64,000 bases of DNA from assembly GCF_964036645.1 (NCBI RefSeq), contig NZ_OZ038525.1, forward strand, positions 3,228,001-3,292,000. The letters are read 5' to 3'. The DNA comes from Tenacibaculum sp. 190524A02b (GTDB lineage: Bacteria > Bacteroidota > Bacteroidia > Flavobacteriales > Flavobacteriaceae). This document shows positions 56,201 through 64,000 of this stretch, piece by piece. A program made the position numbers and the translations under genes. A model generated the notes under the pieces. It made no database searches. It was not told where the DNA came from and worked only from the letters and a program-made list of their open reading frames with translations. Position 1 is the stretch's first letter; each line of letters starts with the position of its first letter.

Positions 56201-59200
56201 CCACTTGGTTCGGAGTATATTAGAGGTTTTTCTATTTCGTAATAATTTTCATTCAAGTCAGTCCCTAAACGAATAATAGCCACCGCTTCCGCATTTTCTC
56301 CTTGCTTCGCTATTCTATTAGGGTCTTCAGCATGTAAAAACATTCGTAAGTTTTTATACCTACGCATATCAATACTTATATTTTTATAGATAGTTCTAAT
56401 AGAATCAGTTGGTAAATCAGTTACTTTTAAAGTTACCGATTGTTCATTTTGGCGTTGTATTCTATTCGTTCCTTGTAATTGCTCTCTTTGAATACCAGGA
56501 GGCAATGCATATCTGTCTCTATTTTGCTCAATATTTATAATACCAATCTCAAAATTATTTAACTCACCACTAGGCACATTTTGAGTGTAACGTCTCCAAT
56601 CACTACGTACTAATTCCAATTCTCCAAAACGTAAAACCACTGGAATTTTAAATTGCGTAACAAATAATCTAACAAAACGAATACTATTAAAGTCTGTTAT
56701 TCCATTTATTGGTGTACCACTTTTTACTGGAATTCTAAATTGATACCATCTAGTAGTTCTAGTCTCTCCATTTGGCAAAGAAACCGAACTGTTTTTTACA
56801 TCCACTATATGATTAGAACCAACTCCTTTATTTAACTCTGTAGCGCTTAAAGGTATTTCATATTCAAAATAACTACTTACAGGATTCATCGTTTGATCCT
56901 TATTAATATCTTCTGTATCTGGATAAGTTGTTGACGATGTAGGAAAAGCTTCTTGTGACTGATTTGCTGTTGGTGAATTTCCCTGAGTATTGTTATAGTT
57001 TTTATATCTTGTTAAAATAGATGCATCTGCCGCATCCAAATTACCTCCTCTAAAAAACTGGAAGTTATCTCCAGCCGGATCTGGTAAATTTGAATATGGT
57101 GCTGGGAAAATTGTTCTTTCCTCTGCATCTGTTAAACCATCTAATCCAACATCTTGATTTGCTCTAGCTGCTTCATCTGTTGCAAAAGCATATAATATAG
57201 AAGGATTAATAGGTGTGTATCCCCAAGCAGATTGTCTTACATTACTTCCTGCATTTTTAACACCATCTTCCGGTAATCCATTTTCATATTGCTTACGTCC
57301 ATCACGTAAAATATCTTCAGAAATGTTTCCTAAGTTTATAAATAACTTACCATGATTGGTAACATCTTTTGGGTTAGCTCCTGCTGGTAATCCTTCTGCT
57401 TCTGTAATCGAATAATTTTCATAAGGATCCATTAACCAAAACTGAATGTACTCTACATTGGCTTGTTCAAAATTATTAGTAGTTAACGGACGCATAATAC
57501 CTCCCCAGTTAGTTTCTGGTGGTGAATCAAAATTTCCTTCAGAATCTACATCGGTTGTGTTGAAATTATAAGGCCCTCTTTCTTCTGGATAATAAGCTAA
57601 ATCTAATGTTCTTACTAAATTTTGTTGTGTAATATCTAAATCAATATCAAATAGTTCTTCATAACGAATTTGACGAACCTCATCTCTAGACAATTCATTT
57701 TCATCAATACTACCTGGTCTATTTGCAGTTCCATAAAACAACTGATCTACATTATACCAAGCCATTTTAGCTCTATGGTCATTATATCCTAAATCATCAT
57801 TCTTTTGTCCATCGGTTTCAAAACCTTGAGATTCTGGAGTACTTGCTAAAAACCATTGTTGTGGTGCATTTAAATTAATAGGAATTTGCGAAGCTTCAAA
57901 ATCATCTAAATATGATGTAGCTGTTCCGTTTACATCAATTCCACTAGGTGAACCTGGTAATAAATATGCCATATCAGCTCTTACGGATACCTTAGAAGGT
58001 GCATCCGTCTCTACAAAAGGGAGTTTGTTTGCTAACTTAGTTAAATAAGGAACTTCTGATGAAAAGTCTAAATTTAAACCTAACATGGTATTATCTATAG
58101 GTTCTCCTCCAAAATTAACCTTAGGTGTAATTGGTCTTTCGCTTACATTTACAAAAGTACCTCCTAATGTGAAGTTCTCAGAAAAACGATGCTCTACATC
58201 AATACCTATAAATGTTTTTCTTTGTTGATTAAAGAAGGTGTTATTTTCTACAGTAGCATTAATAGGTACACCTGAAGCCTCTAAACCTGGGTCTAAAACC
58301 TGTACTCTTCCCAACTGATAATCTACTACATAATCAACCCCTTCAACTAGTTGTCTTCCTCCTGCTGTTACTTTTACAGACCCTCTTGGAATATTAAAAG
58401 CTCCTAAAGAAATTCCTCTACTTGTTTCAGATTTAAAGTATCCTTTTAAGAAGTATTTATCTTTATTCTGAAACTCATTTTTTGCTTGAATTTTAGTAGT
58501 TAAATATAAATCTTCAAATAAGTACTTACTTTTATCCGCTGGAGCTAACTTACTATCTAAATATGAATTGTCTCCAAATGGCTCTGGATCAGGGAAAATA
58601 ATATATCCTTTTTGTGAGTTTACCGTAGCGCCTTCAATAAAATCAAAGAAACCATCTCCGCCAGCAACTGCATATTGACTTTGATCTAATCTATCAATAT
58701 GAAATACCTGCATTAATGGTGTGTTTTTTATAGTGGAAGCACTTGCATTTTGTAACGTATTTTGTAATGTCCCTGTTTCATCATCTCGATATAAAAGATC
58801 AAAACGAAATCCTTGTTGTTGCAATGGATATGCGCCAATAGCATATACATTTTTCATCATTAAACGCCATGTTGGAAATGATTCTTTAACACCAGCAACC
58901 TCTCTAACGGTTGTTAATATTTCACTACGTAATAACTTTACCACTAAATTAGCAGGCGCTATAACTCCATCATTAGAAAACTCTCCTACTTTGAATATTG
59001 TTTTATTTGTTGGCGCTCCATTTTCTGTTGCTCCAACTGCTGTATATTCATAAGAAACGGCTAATACCTCACCATCATTTAGTCTTCTATTTAAAGAAAT
59101 AAATCCTAATTGTGGATGTAATTTATACTCATTTGCTTGTAGTTTACGTGCATTTTGCAAATATGAAAAATCAGTTCCTTGAGTAACTTTGCTACCTCCT

Positions 59201-60453
59201 GGCAACAAACCATCTAATGCAGCATTTACCGTAGAAACCTCTCTAAGACCACTATTTTCAGTTAATAAACCTCCTATTTCATTTACCTCATTGTAAGGAA
59301 TTACTTTTCCTCTAACCGAAACAAGATTTGTACTATTATCTATATTTGAATTTACTTTATTGCTATTTTCAGATTCCCCTAAATCGGCAACAGCAACAAT
59401 ACTCCTAAAATCATTTACATTTTGTGTTCTATTAGTAATCCAAACCTCAACTCTTGTTATGTTAATAGGGCTACTAATTAATGGATAGTTTCTTAAAGCT
59501 TCTTTATAATTCTCCCTAAAGTATTGTGATAAGAAAAAGTGGCGATCATTATCGTAATCTGAAGCTCTTAACTCAAACTCTTCAATAGTAGCTCCTCCTT
59601 CAGCAACAACCGTTCTAGATTGTGAATTCTGTTGTGAAAATGCTGCTGTAATTTTTGTTTTTCCAAATTGTAAATCTGCTCTTACACCAAATAATGCTTG
59701 TGCCCCATTAATTAATGAGTTTTTAATAGGCATACTAATGTTACCTGCATCAATTCCTTGAATAATATCATCTTCAGTTGGAGTATACTCTAATTTTATT
59801 AAGTTTTGAAAATCAAATGTAGACTGCGTATCATAATTGGCTGTTACTTTTAATCTCTTACCTACTTTAGCTTGTAAACTAGCACTAATTTGCTGATCGA
59901 AATCAAATGTAAAACTACTTTGCTGGTCTATAGTTATTTGTGGATTTTCATTATTTTGATAAACACCACCTAACTTAATATTAACTTGTCCTCTTGGAAT
60001 CACCTCAACGGTATTTCCTCCAAAAACAGATTCAAAGAATTTAGAATTTACGTAATACTTAGGTAATAAGTTTTTTCTAGCGTTTTTATTTCCTTTTTTT
60101 CTTGAATCAGTAGCATCTACTTTTTCTTTGAAATAAGCTTTCATATCGTTTTTTAAACGATACTTATCATACTCTCTTGGTGTCATAAAAATAGGAGTTC
60201 CAATATAATAATCACCTATTTTTTCTACCAAAACAAATTTATTCAATGCCTTGTCATAGGACACTTGAAACTCAGATGGGTTGTTTAGAAAAAGCTTCCC
60301 TCTTTGATTGTATTTAAAGTTATACTTAAGCGGTACAACCGAGTCTTTCTTAGTTTCTTCTTTGTTATTTTTTGTAATACCTTGTGAAAACGAAACAACA
60401 CTTACTAATAAAGTAAGTGCTGTAAATAATTTATTCCTAAATGTCTTTCCCAA
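53272..60453 (-). CDS. sprA: SprA, T9SS outer-membrane translocon and gliding protein
   Basis: A 2393-residue outer-membrane protein. SprA forms the very large (36-strand) barrel through which cargo leaves the cell in type IX secretion, and it is needed for gliding. A signal peptide (about 1-24, ending SFSQG) precedes two SprA_N-type regions (PF14349) within the first 1100 residues; the rest is beta-rich with plug loops, ending [12 protein letters not shown]. Length matches homologues (about 2400). The start codon is TTG (60451-60453), 5 bases after the ruvA stop; no ATG gives a signal peptide. The exported proteins at 26425 and 31944 should depend on it. Confidence 0.97.
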   Translation of the reverse strand: MGKTFRNKLFTALTLLVSVVSFSQGITKNNKEETKKDSVVPLKYNFKYNQRGKLFLNNPSEFQVSYDKALNKFVLVEKIGDYYIGTPIFMTPREYDKYRLKNDMKAYFKEKVDATDSRKKGNKNARKNLLPKYYVNSKFFESVFGGNTVEVIPRGQVNIKLGGVYQNNENPQITIDQQSSFTFDFDQQISASLQAKVGKRLKVTANYDTQSTFDFQNLIKLEYTPTEDDIIQGIDAGNISMPIKNSLINGAQALFGVRADLQFGKTKITAAFSQQNSQSRTVVAEGGATIEEFELRASDYDNDRHFFLSQYFRENYKEALRNYPLISSPINITRVEVWITNRTQNVNDFRSIVAVADLGESENSNKVNSNIDNSTNLVSVRGKVIPYNEVNEIGGLLTENSGLREVSTVNAALDGLLPGGSKVTQGTDFSYLQNARKLQANEYKLHPQLGFISLNRRLNDGEVLAVSYEYTAVGATENGAPTNKTIFKVGEFSNDGVIAPANLVVKLLRSEILTTVREVAGVKESFPTWRLMMKNVYAIGAYPLQQQGFRFDLLYRDDETGTLQNTLQNASASTIKNTPLMQVFHIDRLDQSQYAVAGGDGFFDFIEGATVNSQKGYIIFPDPEPFGDNSYLDSKLAPADKSKYLFEDLYLTTKIQAKNEFQNKDKYFLKGYFKSETSRGISLGAFNIPRGSVKVTAGGRQLVEGVDYVVDYQLGRVQVLDPGLEASGVPINATVENNTFFNQQRKTFIGIDVEHRFSENFTLGGTFVNVSERPITPKVNFGGEPIDNTMLGLNLDFSSEVPYLTKLANKLPFVETDAPSKVSVRADMAYLLPGSPSGIDVNGTATSYLDDFEASQIPINLNAPQQWFLASTPESQGFETDGQKNDDLGYNDHRAKMAWYNVDQLFYGTANRPGSIDENELSRDEVRQIRYEELFDIDLDITQQNLVRTLDLAYYPEERGPYNFNTTDVDSEGNFDSPPETNWGGIMRPLTTNNFEQANVEYIQFWLMDPYENYSITEAEGLPAGANPKDVTNHGKLFINLGNISEDILRDGRKQYENGLPEDGVKNAGSNVRQSAWGYTPINPSILYAFATDEAARANQDVGLDGLTDAEERTIFPAPYSNLPDPAGDNFQFFRGGNLDAADASILTRYKNYNNTQGNSPTANQSQEAFPTSSTTYPDTEDINKDQTMNPVSSYFEYEIPLSATELNKGVGSNHIVDVKNSSVSLPNGETRTTRWYQFRIPVKSGTPINGITDFNSIRFVRLFVTQFKIPVVLRFGELELVRSDWRRYTQNVPSGELNNFEIGIINIEQNRDRYALPPGIQREQLQGTNRIQRQNEQSVTLKVTDLPTDSIRTIYKNISIDMRRYKNLRMFLHAEDPNRIAKQGENAEAVAIIRLGTDLNENYYEIEKPLIYSEPSGTPVDTRVWPVENDLDILVEELAKLKLERTGSLTDVFSGTSTNGLKISVKGNPTLAQVRTVMLGVKNTSASSKDIEVWFNELRAVGFDNKGGWAAVVNADANLADVMDISLGGRMSTIGFGNVEDRVQQRSIEEVKQYNVATNVQLGKMMPKKWGMQIPMSYSYGEEFRDPKYDPQFQDVTIEQARDAANNSGNEKAKENIANAQDYTRRKSISFINVKKNRNPESKKKQKFYDVENLSVSYSFNEEYHKDYNIKKYVNQNVMAGASYNFNFKPWVLEPFKNSKKLGSKYWRFIKDLNINPVPKTIALNSRINRNYSAQQSRNLIEGLSEQPELKQRNFVFDWDYTVGFDLTKSLQLNFNATNNYIYDSFGRDEDLEIYDKFFNIGRPNSYHQKLNATYKVPINKLPYLGFISADYGYTADFDWQAASQSPIFNDVGEIVGDVKDKVGNMIQNANTHNLNTTIDFGRFYKTLKLDRLLVKKAKNAPIQKGSVKLGANNQVAKPKLKKNAKFGQRVLKGVYDVLTSVKRAKISYSQNNGTLLQGYRPSIGFLGRNSYSGGMAPTFGFVFGSQTDILRTAIDNGWLVTRNQNDPNDEYFNKNYGKTSNKKLDYTISVKPFKDLTIDFRGNRIKTSNLTQQLDVVLKNGVTDITNPTNFEQNREIRAFESGNYSISHFMLGTMFTNGETLYQNFRNYRSTIATRLHAQSGLPSNTNGAYQLNGQQVMLPAFIAAYSGNDPNSVDTGIFKNIPIPNWTLRYNGLMKFKWFKKNFSSFAVTHGYKSSYTIGDYTNNLQYGTADNPGVNTAKNYQSQLLISSATLIDEFSPLIKVDFRMKNSLSFKGEIRRDRSLTLNFNNNTLTDINGTEYIIGFGYKIRDVKFVTRFTGKKETLKGDINLRADISLRDNLTLIRSVDEDNNQVTGGERLFGIKFLADYNLSKNLTASFYYNHQTFNYAISTTFPRQSINAGINLVYNLGN

Positions 60454-60458
60454 CCTTT

Positions 60459-61040
60459 TTATAAATTTTTTAACGCCTGTTTTATAAGCTGCTCAACAGT
60501 AGCTTCAGGAGTTTCTTTTAATAAATTGCTAACTACTTTATCGGCTTGTTTCCGAGCGAATCCTAATACTTCTAAAGCAGATAACGCTTCTTCTTTATTT
60601 GTATTGTTTTGAACCACAGAAACTTCATCTAAATCAAACGTTTTAAGAATTTTATCTTTCAAATCAACAATAACTCTCTGCGCTGTTTTTGCTCCAATTC
60701 CTTTTACAGATTGGATTAATTTCACATCTTCTGAAGCAATGGCTTGTTGAATTTCTTCGGAACTCATTGAAGATAGCATAGTACGTGCTGTACTTGGGCC
60801 AACTCCCGATACCGAAACAAGAAGTCTAAAAACTTCTCTTTCCGTTTTATTGATAAAACCATATAAGGTATGTGCATCTTCCCTTATTGATAGATGTGTA
60901 TATAGCACAATATTCTCATCACTAGTAAGTGCTGAAAATGTGTTTAAAGAAATATGTAATAAGTAACCAACACCATTACAATCAACCACAACGTATGTTG
61001 GATTTTTCTCAACAAGTCTTCCCCTAATTTGTGTTATCAT
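60459..61040 (-). CDS. ruvA: Holliday junction branch migration protein RuvA
   Basis: A 193-residue RuvA, the tetrameric protein that holds the four-way DNA junction while the RuvB motor moves it. Domain I (1-62) is an OB fold (MITQIRGRLVEKNPTYVVVDC). Domain II has two HhH motifs, LLVSVSGVGPSTARTMLSSM and IQSVKGIGAKTAQRVIVDLK. Domain III (about 147-193) is the RuvB-binding three-helix bundle. Complete and of normal length. It precedes sprA in the same transcript. Confidence 0.97.
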   Translation of the reverse strand: MITQIRGRLVEKNPTYVVVDCNGVGYLLHISLNTFSALTSDENIVLYTHLSIREDAHTLYGFINKTEREVFRLLVSVSGVGPSTARTMLSSMSSEEIQQAIASEDVKLIQSVKGIGAKTAQRVIVDLKDKILKTFDLDEVSVVQNNTNKEEALSALEVLGFARKQADKVVSNLLKETPEATVEQLIKQALKNL

Positions 61041-61114
61041 CTATAATTTTTTCGCGTTGTCTAAAGTAGAAAAATTATTTGTTTTTAAAAACATTCATTT
61101 TCAAGGTTTTTTCC

Positions 61115-63394
61115 TTACTTTTTTTGGAGCTCTTTATTCTGTGCATCAACCACTGCTACAGCTGCCATATTCACCATTTCATCTACACTTGCCCCTAGTT
61201 GTAAAATGTGTACTGGCTTACTCATTCCTAATAAAATTGGACCAATAGACTCTACTCCATCTACCTGTTTCATTAACTTATACGTAATATTAGCCGCTTC
61301 AAGATTTGGAAAAATTAGCACATTAACTTTCTTTCCGTTTAATTTTGAAAATGGAAATTCTTTAGCTAACAACTCTGGATTCAATGCAAAATCTGCTTGT
61401 AATTCTCCATCTACTACTACATTTGGAAAATTCCTATGTATGTAAGCTACTGCTTCTCTAATTTTTGCTGAAGTTTCTGATTTGGCTGAGCCAAAATTTG
61501 AGAATCCTAACATAGCTACATTAGGTTTCATACCAAACATTTTTGCTAATGAAGATGTTAATTGTGTAATTTTTGCTAGATCTTTAGCTGTTGGATTGAT
61601 ATTAATCGTTGTATCTGCTAAAAACATAGGGCCTTGCTTTGTAAGCATAAGATTAGTTGCCGCTACTCTTGTTACCCCTTTATCTTTTTCAATTAACTCT
61701 AACATTGGTTTTACAACAGAAGCATATGGCCTAGAATATCCGGTTATTAAAGCATCTGCTTCCCCTGTATTCACCATCATTGCCGCAAAATAATTACGTT
61801 CTCTCATCCATTTTTGCGCTTCTAAATAAGTAACCCCTTTACGTTGACGTGTTTCCCAAAAAGCTTTTGCAAATCGATTTCTTCTTCCTTCTTCTTCATC
61901 TGTTTTTGGATCAATAATTGGCACCTCACCTGTAAAACCTAACTCTTCTTTTAATTCAAGAATTACATCTTTTCTACCTAATAAAATAGGAGTTCCTATT
62001 TTTTCTTCATAAACTCTTTGTGCCGCTTTTAAAACATCTAAATGATCTGCTTCTGCAAATACAATCGTTTTAGGATTCTTCTTAGCTCGGTTATGTAATA
62101 ATCTAATCTCTTTGCTTCCCGTTCCTGAACGATCCATTAATTCCTCTCTATACTTCTCCCAATCTGTAATAGGTTCTTTTGCTATTCCAGAATCCATAGC
62201 TGCTTTTGCTATTGCTGGTGGAATTTCATAAATTAACCTTGGATCAAATGGCTTTGGAATAATATAATCTTTACCAAAAGAAAGACTTACTTCATCATAC
62301 ACTATGTTTACTTGCTCTGGTACCGATTTTTTTGCTAAATCAGCCAAAGCATGTACTGCAGCCATTTTCATTTCTTCATTAATCTTGGTAGCTCTTACAT
62401 CTAAAGCGCCCCTAAAAATGAATGGAAAACCTAATACGTTATTCACTTGGTTAGGATGGTCTGATCTTCCTGTAGCCATTATAATATCTTCTCTGGTAGC
62501 TACTGCTAAATCATAAGCTATTTCTGGCTCTGGATTTGCCATAGCAAATACTATTGGGTTTTTCCCCATTGACAATAGCATTTCTGGAGTTACCACATTT
62601 CCTTTAGACAGCCCAATAAATACATCTGCATTCAACATTGCTTCTTCTAATGTATTTACATCTTTATCTGTAGCAAATTCTGCTTTTTGAGATGTTAGGT
62701 TTCCTCTGTCTTTTCGTATCACTCCCTTACTATCACACATTACCACATTTTCTCTTTTAGCACCTAAAGCTAAATATAAACGGGTACATGAAATTGCCGC
62801 TGCTCCTGCTCCATTTACTACTATTTGAACCTTAGCAATATCCTTTCCATTAATTTCTAACGCATTTTTTAAGGCTGCTGCAGAAATAATAGCCGTTCCA
62901 TGTTGATCATCATGCATTACAGGAATATCCAGTTCTTCTTTTAATCTAGTTTCAATTTCAAAAGCTTCAGGCGCTTTGATGTCTTCTAAATTAATTCCTC
63001 CAAAAGTTGGTGCTATTGCTTTTACAGTTTCTACAAATCTATCTACATCGGTTGCATCAACCTCAATATCAAAAACATCTATGTCTGCAAATATTTTAAA
63101 AAGTAACCCTTTCCCTTCCATTACAGGCTTAGATGCTTCTGGACCAATATCTCCTAATCCTAAAACTGCTGTTCCATTTGATATTACCGCAACTAAATTA
63201 CTTTTAGCAGTATATTTATATACATTATTCTTATCCTTTGCTATCTCTAAACAAGGTTCTGCAACTCCTGGAGAATATGCTAAAGATAAGTCGTGCTGTG
63301 TAGCATATTTTTTAGTGGGAACTACTGAAATTTTTCCAGGTTTGGGTTTTGCGTGGTATAGCAAAGCTTCTCGCCTTTTTCTAGATTCACTCAT
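61115..63394 (-). CDS. maeB: NADP-dependent malic enzyme fused to a phosphotransacetylase-like domain
   Basis: A 759-residue MaeB-type enzyme. The N-terminal half (about 1-430) is a malic enzyme that oxidatively decarboxylates malate to pyruvate and makes NADPH: SLAYSPGVAEPCLEIAKD, then VMHDDQHGTAIISAAAL and the Rossmann glycines VVNGAGAAAISCTRLYLA. The C-terminal half (about 430-759) resembles phosphotransacetylase (KTIVFAEADHLDVLKAAQ, ATNLMLTKQGPMFLADTTIN) but in this class is regulatory, binding acetyl-CoA. It has a TATATTTG box 26-33 bases upstream of the ATG. Confidence 0.96.
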   Translation of the reverse strand: MSESRKRREALLYHAKPKPGKISVVPTKKYATQHDLSLAYSPGVAEPCLEIAKDKNNVYKYTAKSNLVAVISNGTAVLGLGDIGPEASKPVMEGKGLLFKIFADIDVFDIEVDATDVDRFVETVKAIAPTFGGINLEDIKAPEAFEIETRLKEELDIPVMHDDQHGTAIISAAALKNALEINGKDIAKVQIVVNGAGAAAISCTRLYLALGAKRENVVMCDSKGVIRKDRGNLTSQKAEFATDKDVNTLEEAMLNADVFIGLSKGNVVTPEMLLSMGKNPIVFAMANPEPEIAYDLAVATREDIIMATGRSDHPNQVNNVLGFPFIFRGALDVRATKINEEMKMAAVHALADLAKKSVPEQVNIVYDEVSLSFGKDYIIPKPFDPRLIYEIPPAIAKAAMDSGIAKEPITDWEKYREELMDRSGTGSKEIRLLHNRAKKNPKTIVFAEADHLDVLKAAQRVYEEKIGTPILLGRKDVILELKEELGFTGEVPIIDPKTDEEEGRRNRFAKAFWETRQRKGVTYLEAQKWMRERNYFAAMMVNTGEADALITGYSRPYASVVKPMLELIEKDKGVTRVAATNLMLTKQGPMFLADTTININPTAKDLAKITQLTSSLAKMFGMKPNVAMLGFSNFGSAKSETSAKIREAVAYIHRNFPNVVVDGELQADFALNPELLAKEFPFSKLNGKKVNVLIFPNLEAANITYKLMKQVDGVESIGPILLGMSKPVHILQLGASVDEMVNMAAVAVVDAQNKELQKK

Positions 63395-63419
63395 GATAGT
63401 TGTTGTTTGTATTAGCGTA

Positions 63420-63427
63420 CAAATATA
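63420..63427 (-). promoter_or_regulatory. -7 box of the maeB promoter
   Basis: On the minus strand TATATTTG matches TAnnTTTG exactly, 26-33 bases before the maeB ATG. A TTG lies upstream but at about 27 bases, longer than the ideal spacing. Confidence 0.5.
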
Positions 63428-63531
63428 CGCTTTGTTAGAAATTAAAATAACTTACAACCTGATAAAAGTCATATTTATTTATCCTTTATTAATAGAGTTT
63501 TGCACGGTAAATAATTATAAATTATACCGAA

Positions 63532-64000
63532 ATGAATATGCCCCCAAAACAAATAATTAACGAAGAGGTCTCTTGGGACACCTCCAAAGTTATTGTTAGC
63601 AAAACTGATTTACACGGAACAATTTTGTATGCAAATGACACATTTACCCAAGCCTCAGAATATAATGCTATTGAATTAATTGGTGAACCTCACAACTTAA
63701 TTAGACATCCAGATATGCCTAAAGTTGCCTTTAAAATTTTATGGGAGAGTTTAAAAAAAGGAGAAAATTTCCATGCTATAATTAAAAACTTAACCAGAAC
63801 AGGAAGGTATTATTGGGTAATTACTGACTTCTCAATTGATAAAGATGAAAGCGGAAATCCTACAGGTTATACCGCTAGAAGAAAAGCAGTCCCTAATGGA
63901 GTTGTAGAAAAAATTGAACCTTTATATAGAACATTATTAGAAATTGAAAATCTTAAAGGCGAAAAAGCTAGCGAACTCTATTTTAATGCTTATTTAAAAG
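63532..64000 (+). CDS. PAS-domain protein, N-terminal part (runs off the window)
   Basis: The first 156 codons of a protein that continues past the window. From about residue 12 to 115 it has an Aer-type PAS domain: IVSKTDLHGTILYANDTF, then LIGEPHNLIRHPDMPKVAF and RTGRYYWVITDFSIDKDESG. In Aer-like proteins this fold holds FAD and senses redox state or oxygen. What lies C-terminal (chemotaxis signalling, kinase or diguanylate cyclase) cannot be seen. The ATG at 63532 is the first in frame, 137 bases from the divergent maeB start. Confidence 0.85.
   Translation, partial: MNMPPKQIINEEVSWDTSKVIVSKTDLHGTILYANDTFTQASEYNAIELIGEPHNLIRHPDMPKVAFKILWESLKKGENFHAIIKNLTRTGRYYWVITDFSIDKDESGNPTGYTARRKAVPNGVVEKIEPLYRTLLEIENLKGEKASELYFNAYLK

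Noticed and set aside
55736..56242. 168-codon plus-strand frame
   Set aside because: Antisense to sprA; low-complexity and no recognisable family.
62976..63560. 194-codon plus-strand frame
   Set aside because: Almost wholly antisense to maeB and without family signature; its N-terminal part mirrors maeB codons.

Overview
The window reads as a chromosomal stretch from a marine member of the Flavobacteriaceae (Bacteroidota), probably Tenacibaculum or a close relative. The evidence is very AT-rich DNA, few Shine-Dalgarno sites, several promoters of the Bacteroidetes type (-7 box TAnnTTTG), the gliding/type IX secretion protein SprA, one T9SS type A and one type B sorted protein, IPExxxVDY and DUF5916 family proteins, and an arsenosugar-type radical SAM cluster. 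The genus is inference; the family is well supported. No phage, plasmid, rRNA, CRISPR or complete insertion sequence was seen.

Layout. 1-900: end of a LytS-type sensor kinase and its LytTR regulator. 1200-4350: small accessory genes (tachylectin-like lipoprotein, short SSB, acetyltransferase, zinc-ribbon protein, CBS protein). 4.5-8.8 kb, minus strand: operon acpP-fabF-rnc-IPExxxVDY-pyk. 8.9-12.9 kb: purN, RNase H, MORN-like protein, dodecin, DUF1304, MscS channel, tsaB. 13-14.3 kb: TolC-type exporter. 14.5-19.6 kb, minus strand: cytochrome oxidase accessory operon (ctaB, two subunit III proteins, subunit IV, SCO chaperone, DUF420). 19.7-20.05 kb: tRNA-Gly and two tandem tRNA-Leu. 20.2-24.3 kb: esterase, a 238-bp MITE-like element, DUF5916 protein, SMP-30-like lipoprotein. 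24.5-31.7 kb: LytS kinase, LytTR regulator and a 1760-residue T9SS-exported repeat protein with a possible lysozyme-like head. 31.7-33.6 kb: a degenerate 42-bp repeat array and a T9SS-exported sphingomyelinase-C homologue. 33.9-36.7 kb: DUF547, AhpD-like, ArsS and rhodanese genes. 37.8-41.7 kb, minus strand: outer-membrane barrels, a lipoprotein and a GH113-like glycosidase. Divergent from it, 41.9-48.9 kb, plus strand: FAD oxidoreductase, membrane polyferredoxin, MORN-like protein and three glycosyltransferase-type proteins, then a LacI-type regulator. 50.2-52.4 kb: a sugar N-acetyltransferase and two tandem TonB paralogues. 52.5-63.4 kb, minus strand: the conserved block maeB, ruvA-sprA-gcvH-vanZ. 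The window ends inside a PAS-domain gene.

How the genes work together. Core functions (fatty acid synthesis, glycolysis, RNA processing, purine synthesis, tRNA modification, respiration, recombination, malate metabolism) alternate with surface biology. SprA is the T9SS outer-membrane channel through which the sphingomyelinase and the giant repeat protein should leave the cell. The TonB pair would energise outer-membrane receptors. The divergent clusters at 37.8-48.9 kb look like a glycan locus in which a cellulose-synthase-like GT2, a GT87-like mannosyltransferase and a beta-mannanase-like hydrolase point tentatively to a mannan-type polymer, joined unexpectedly to a flavoprotein/iron-sulfur redox pair. 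The points most worth a second look are that redox-glycan cluster, the kinase-regulator-giant protein module, the sphingomyelinase, the MITE-like element, the 42-bp repeat array and several perfect intergenic hairpins.
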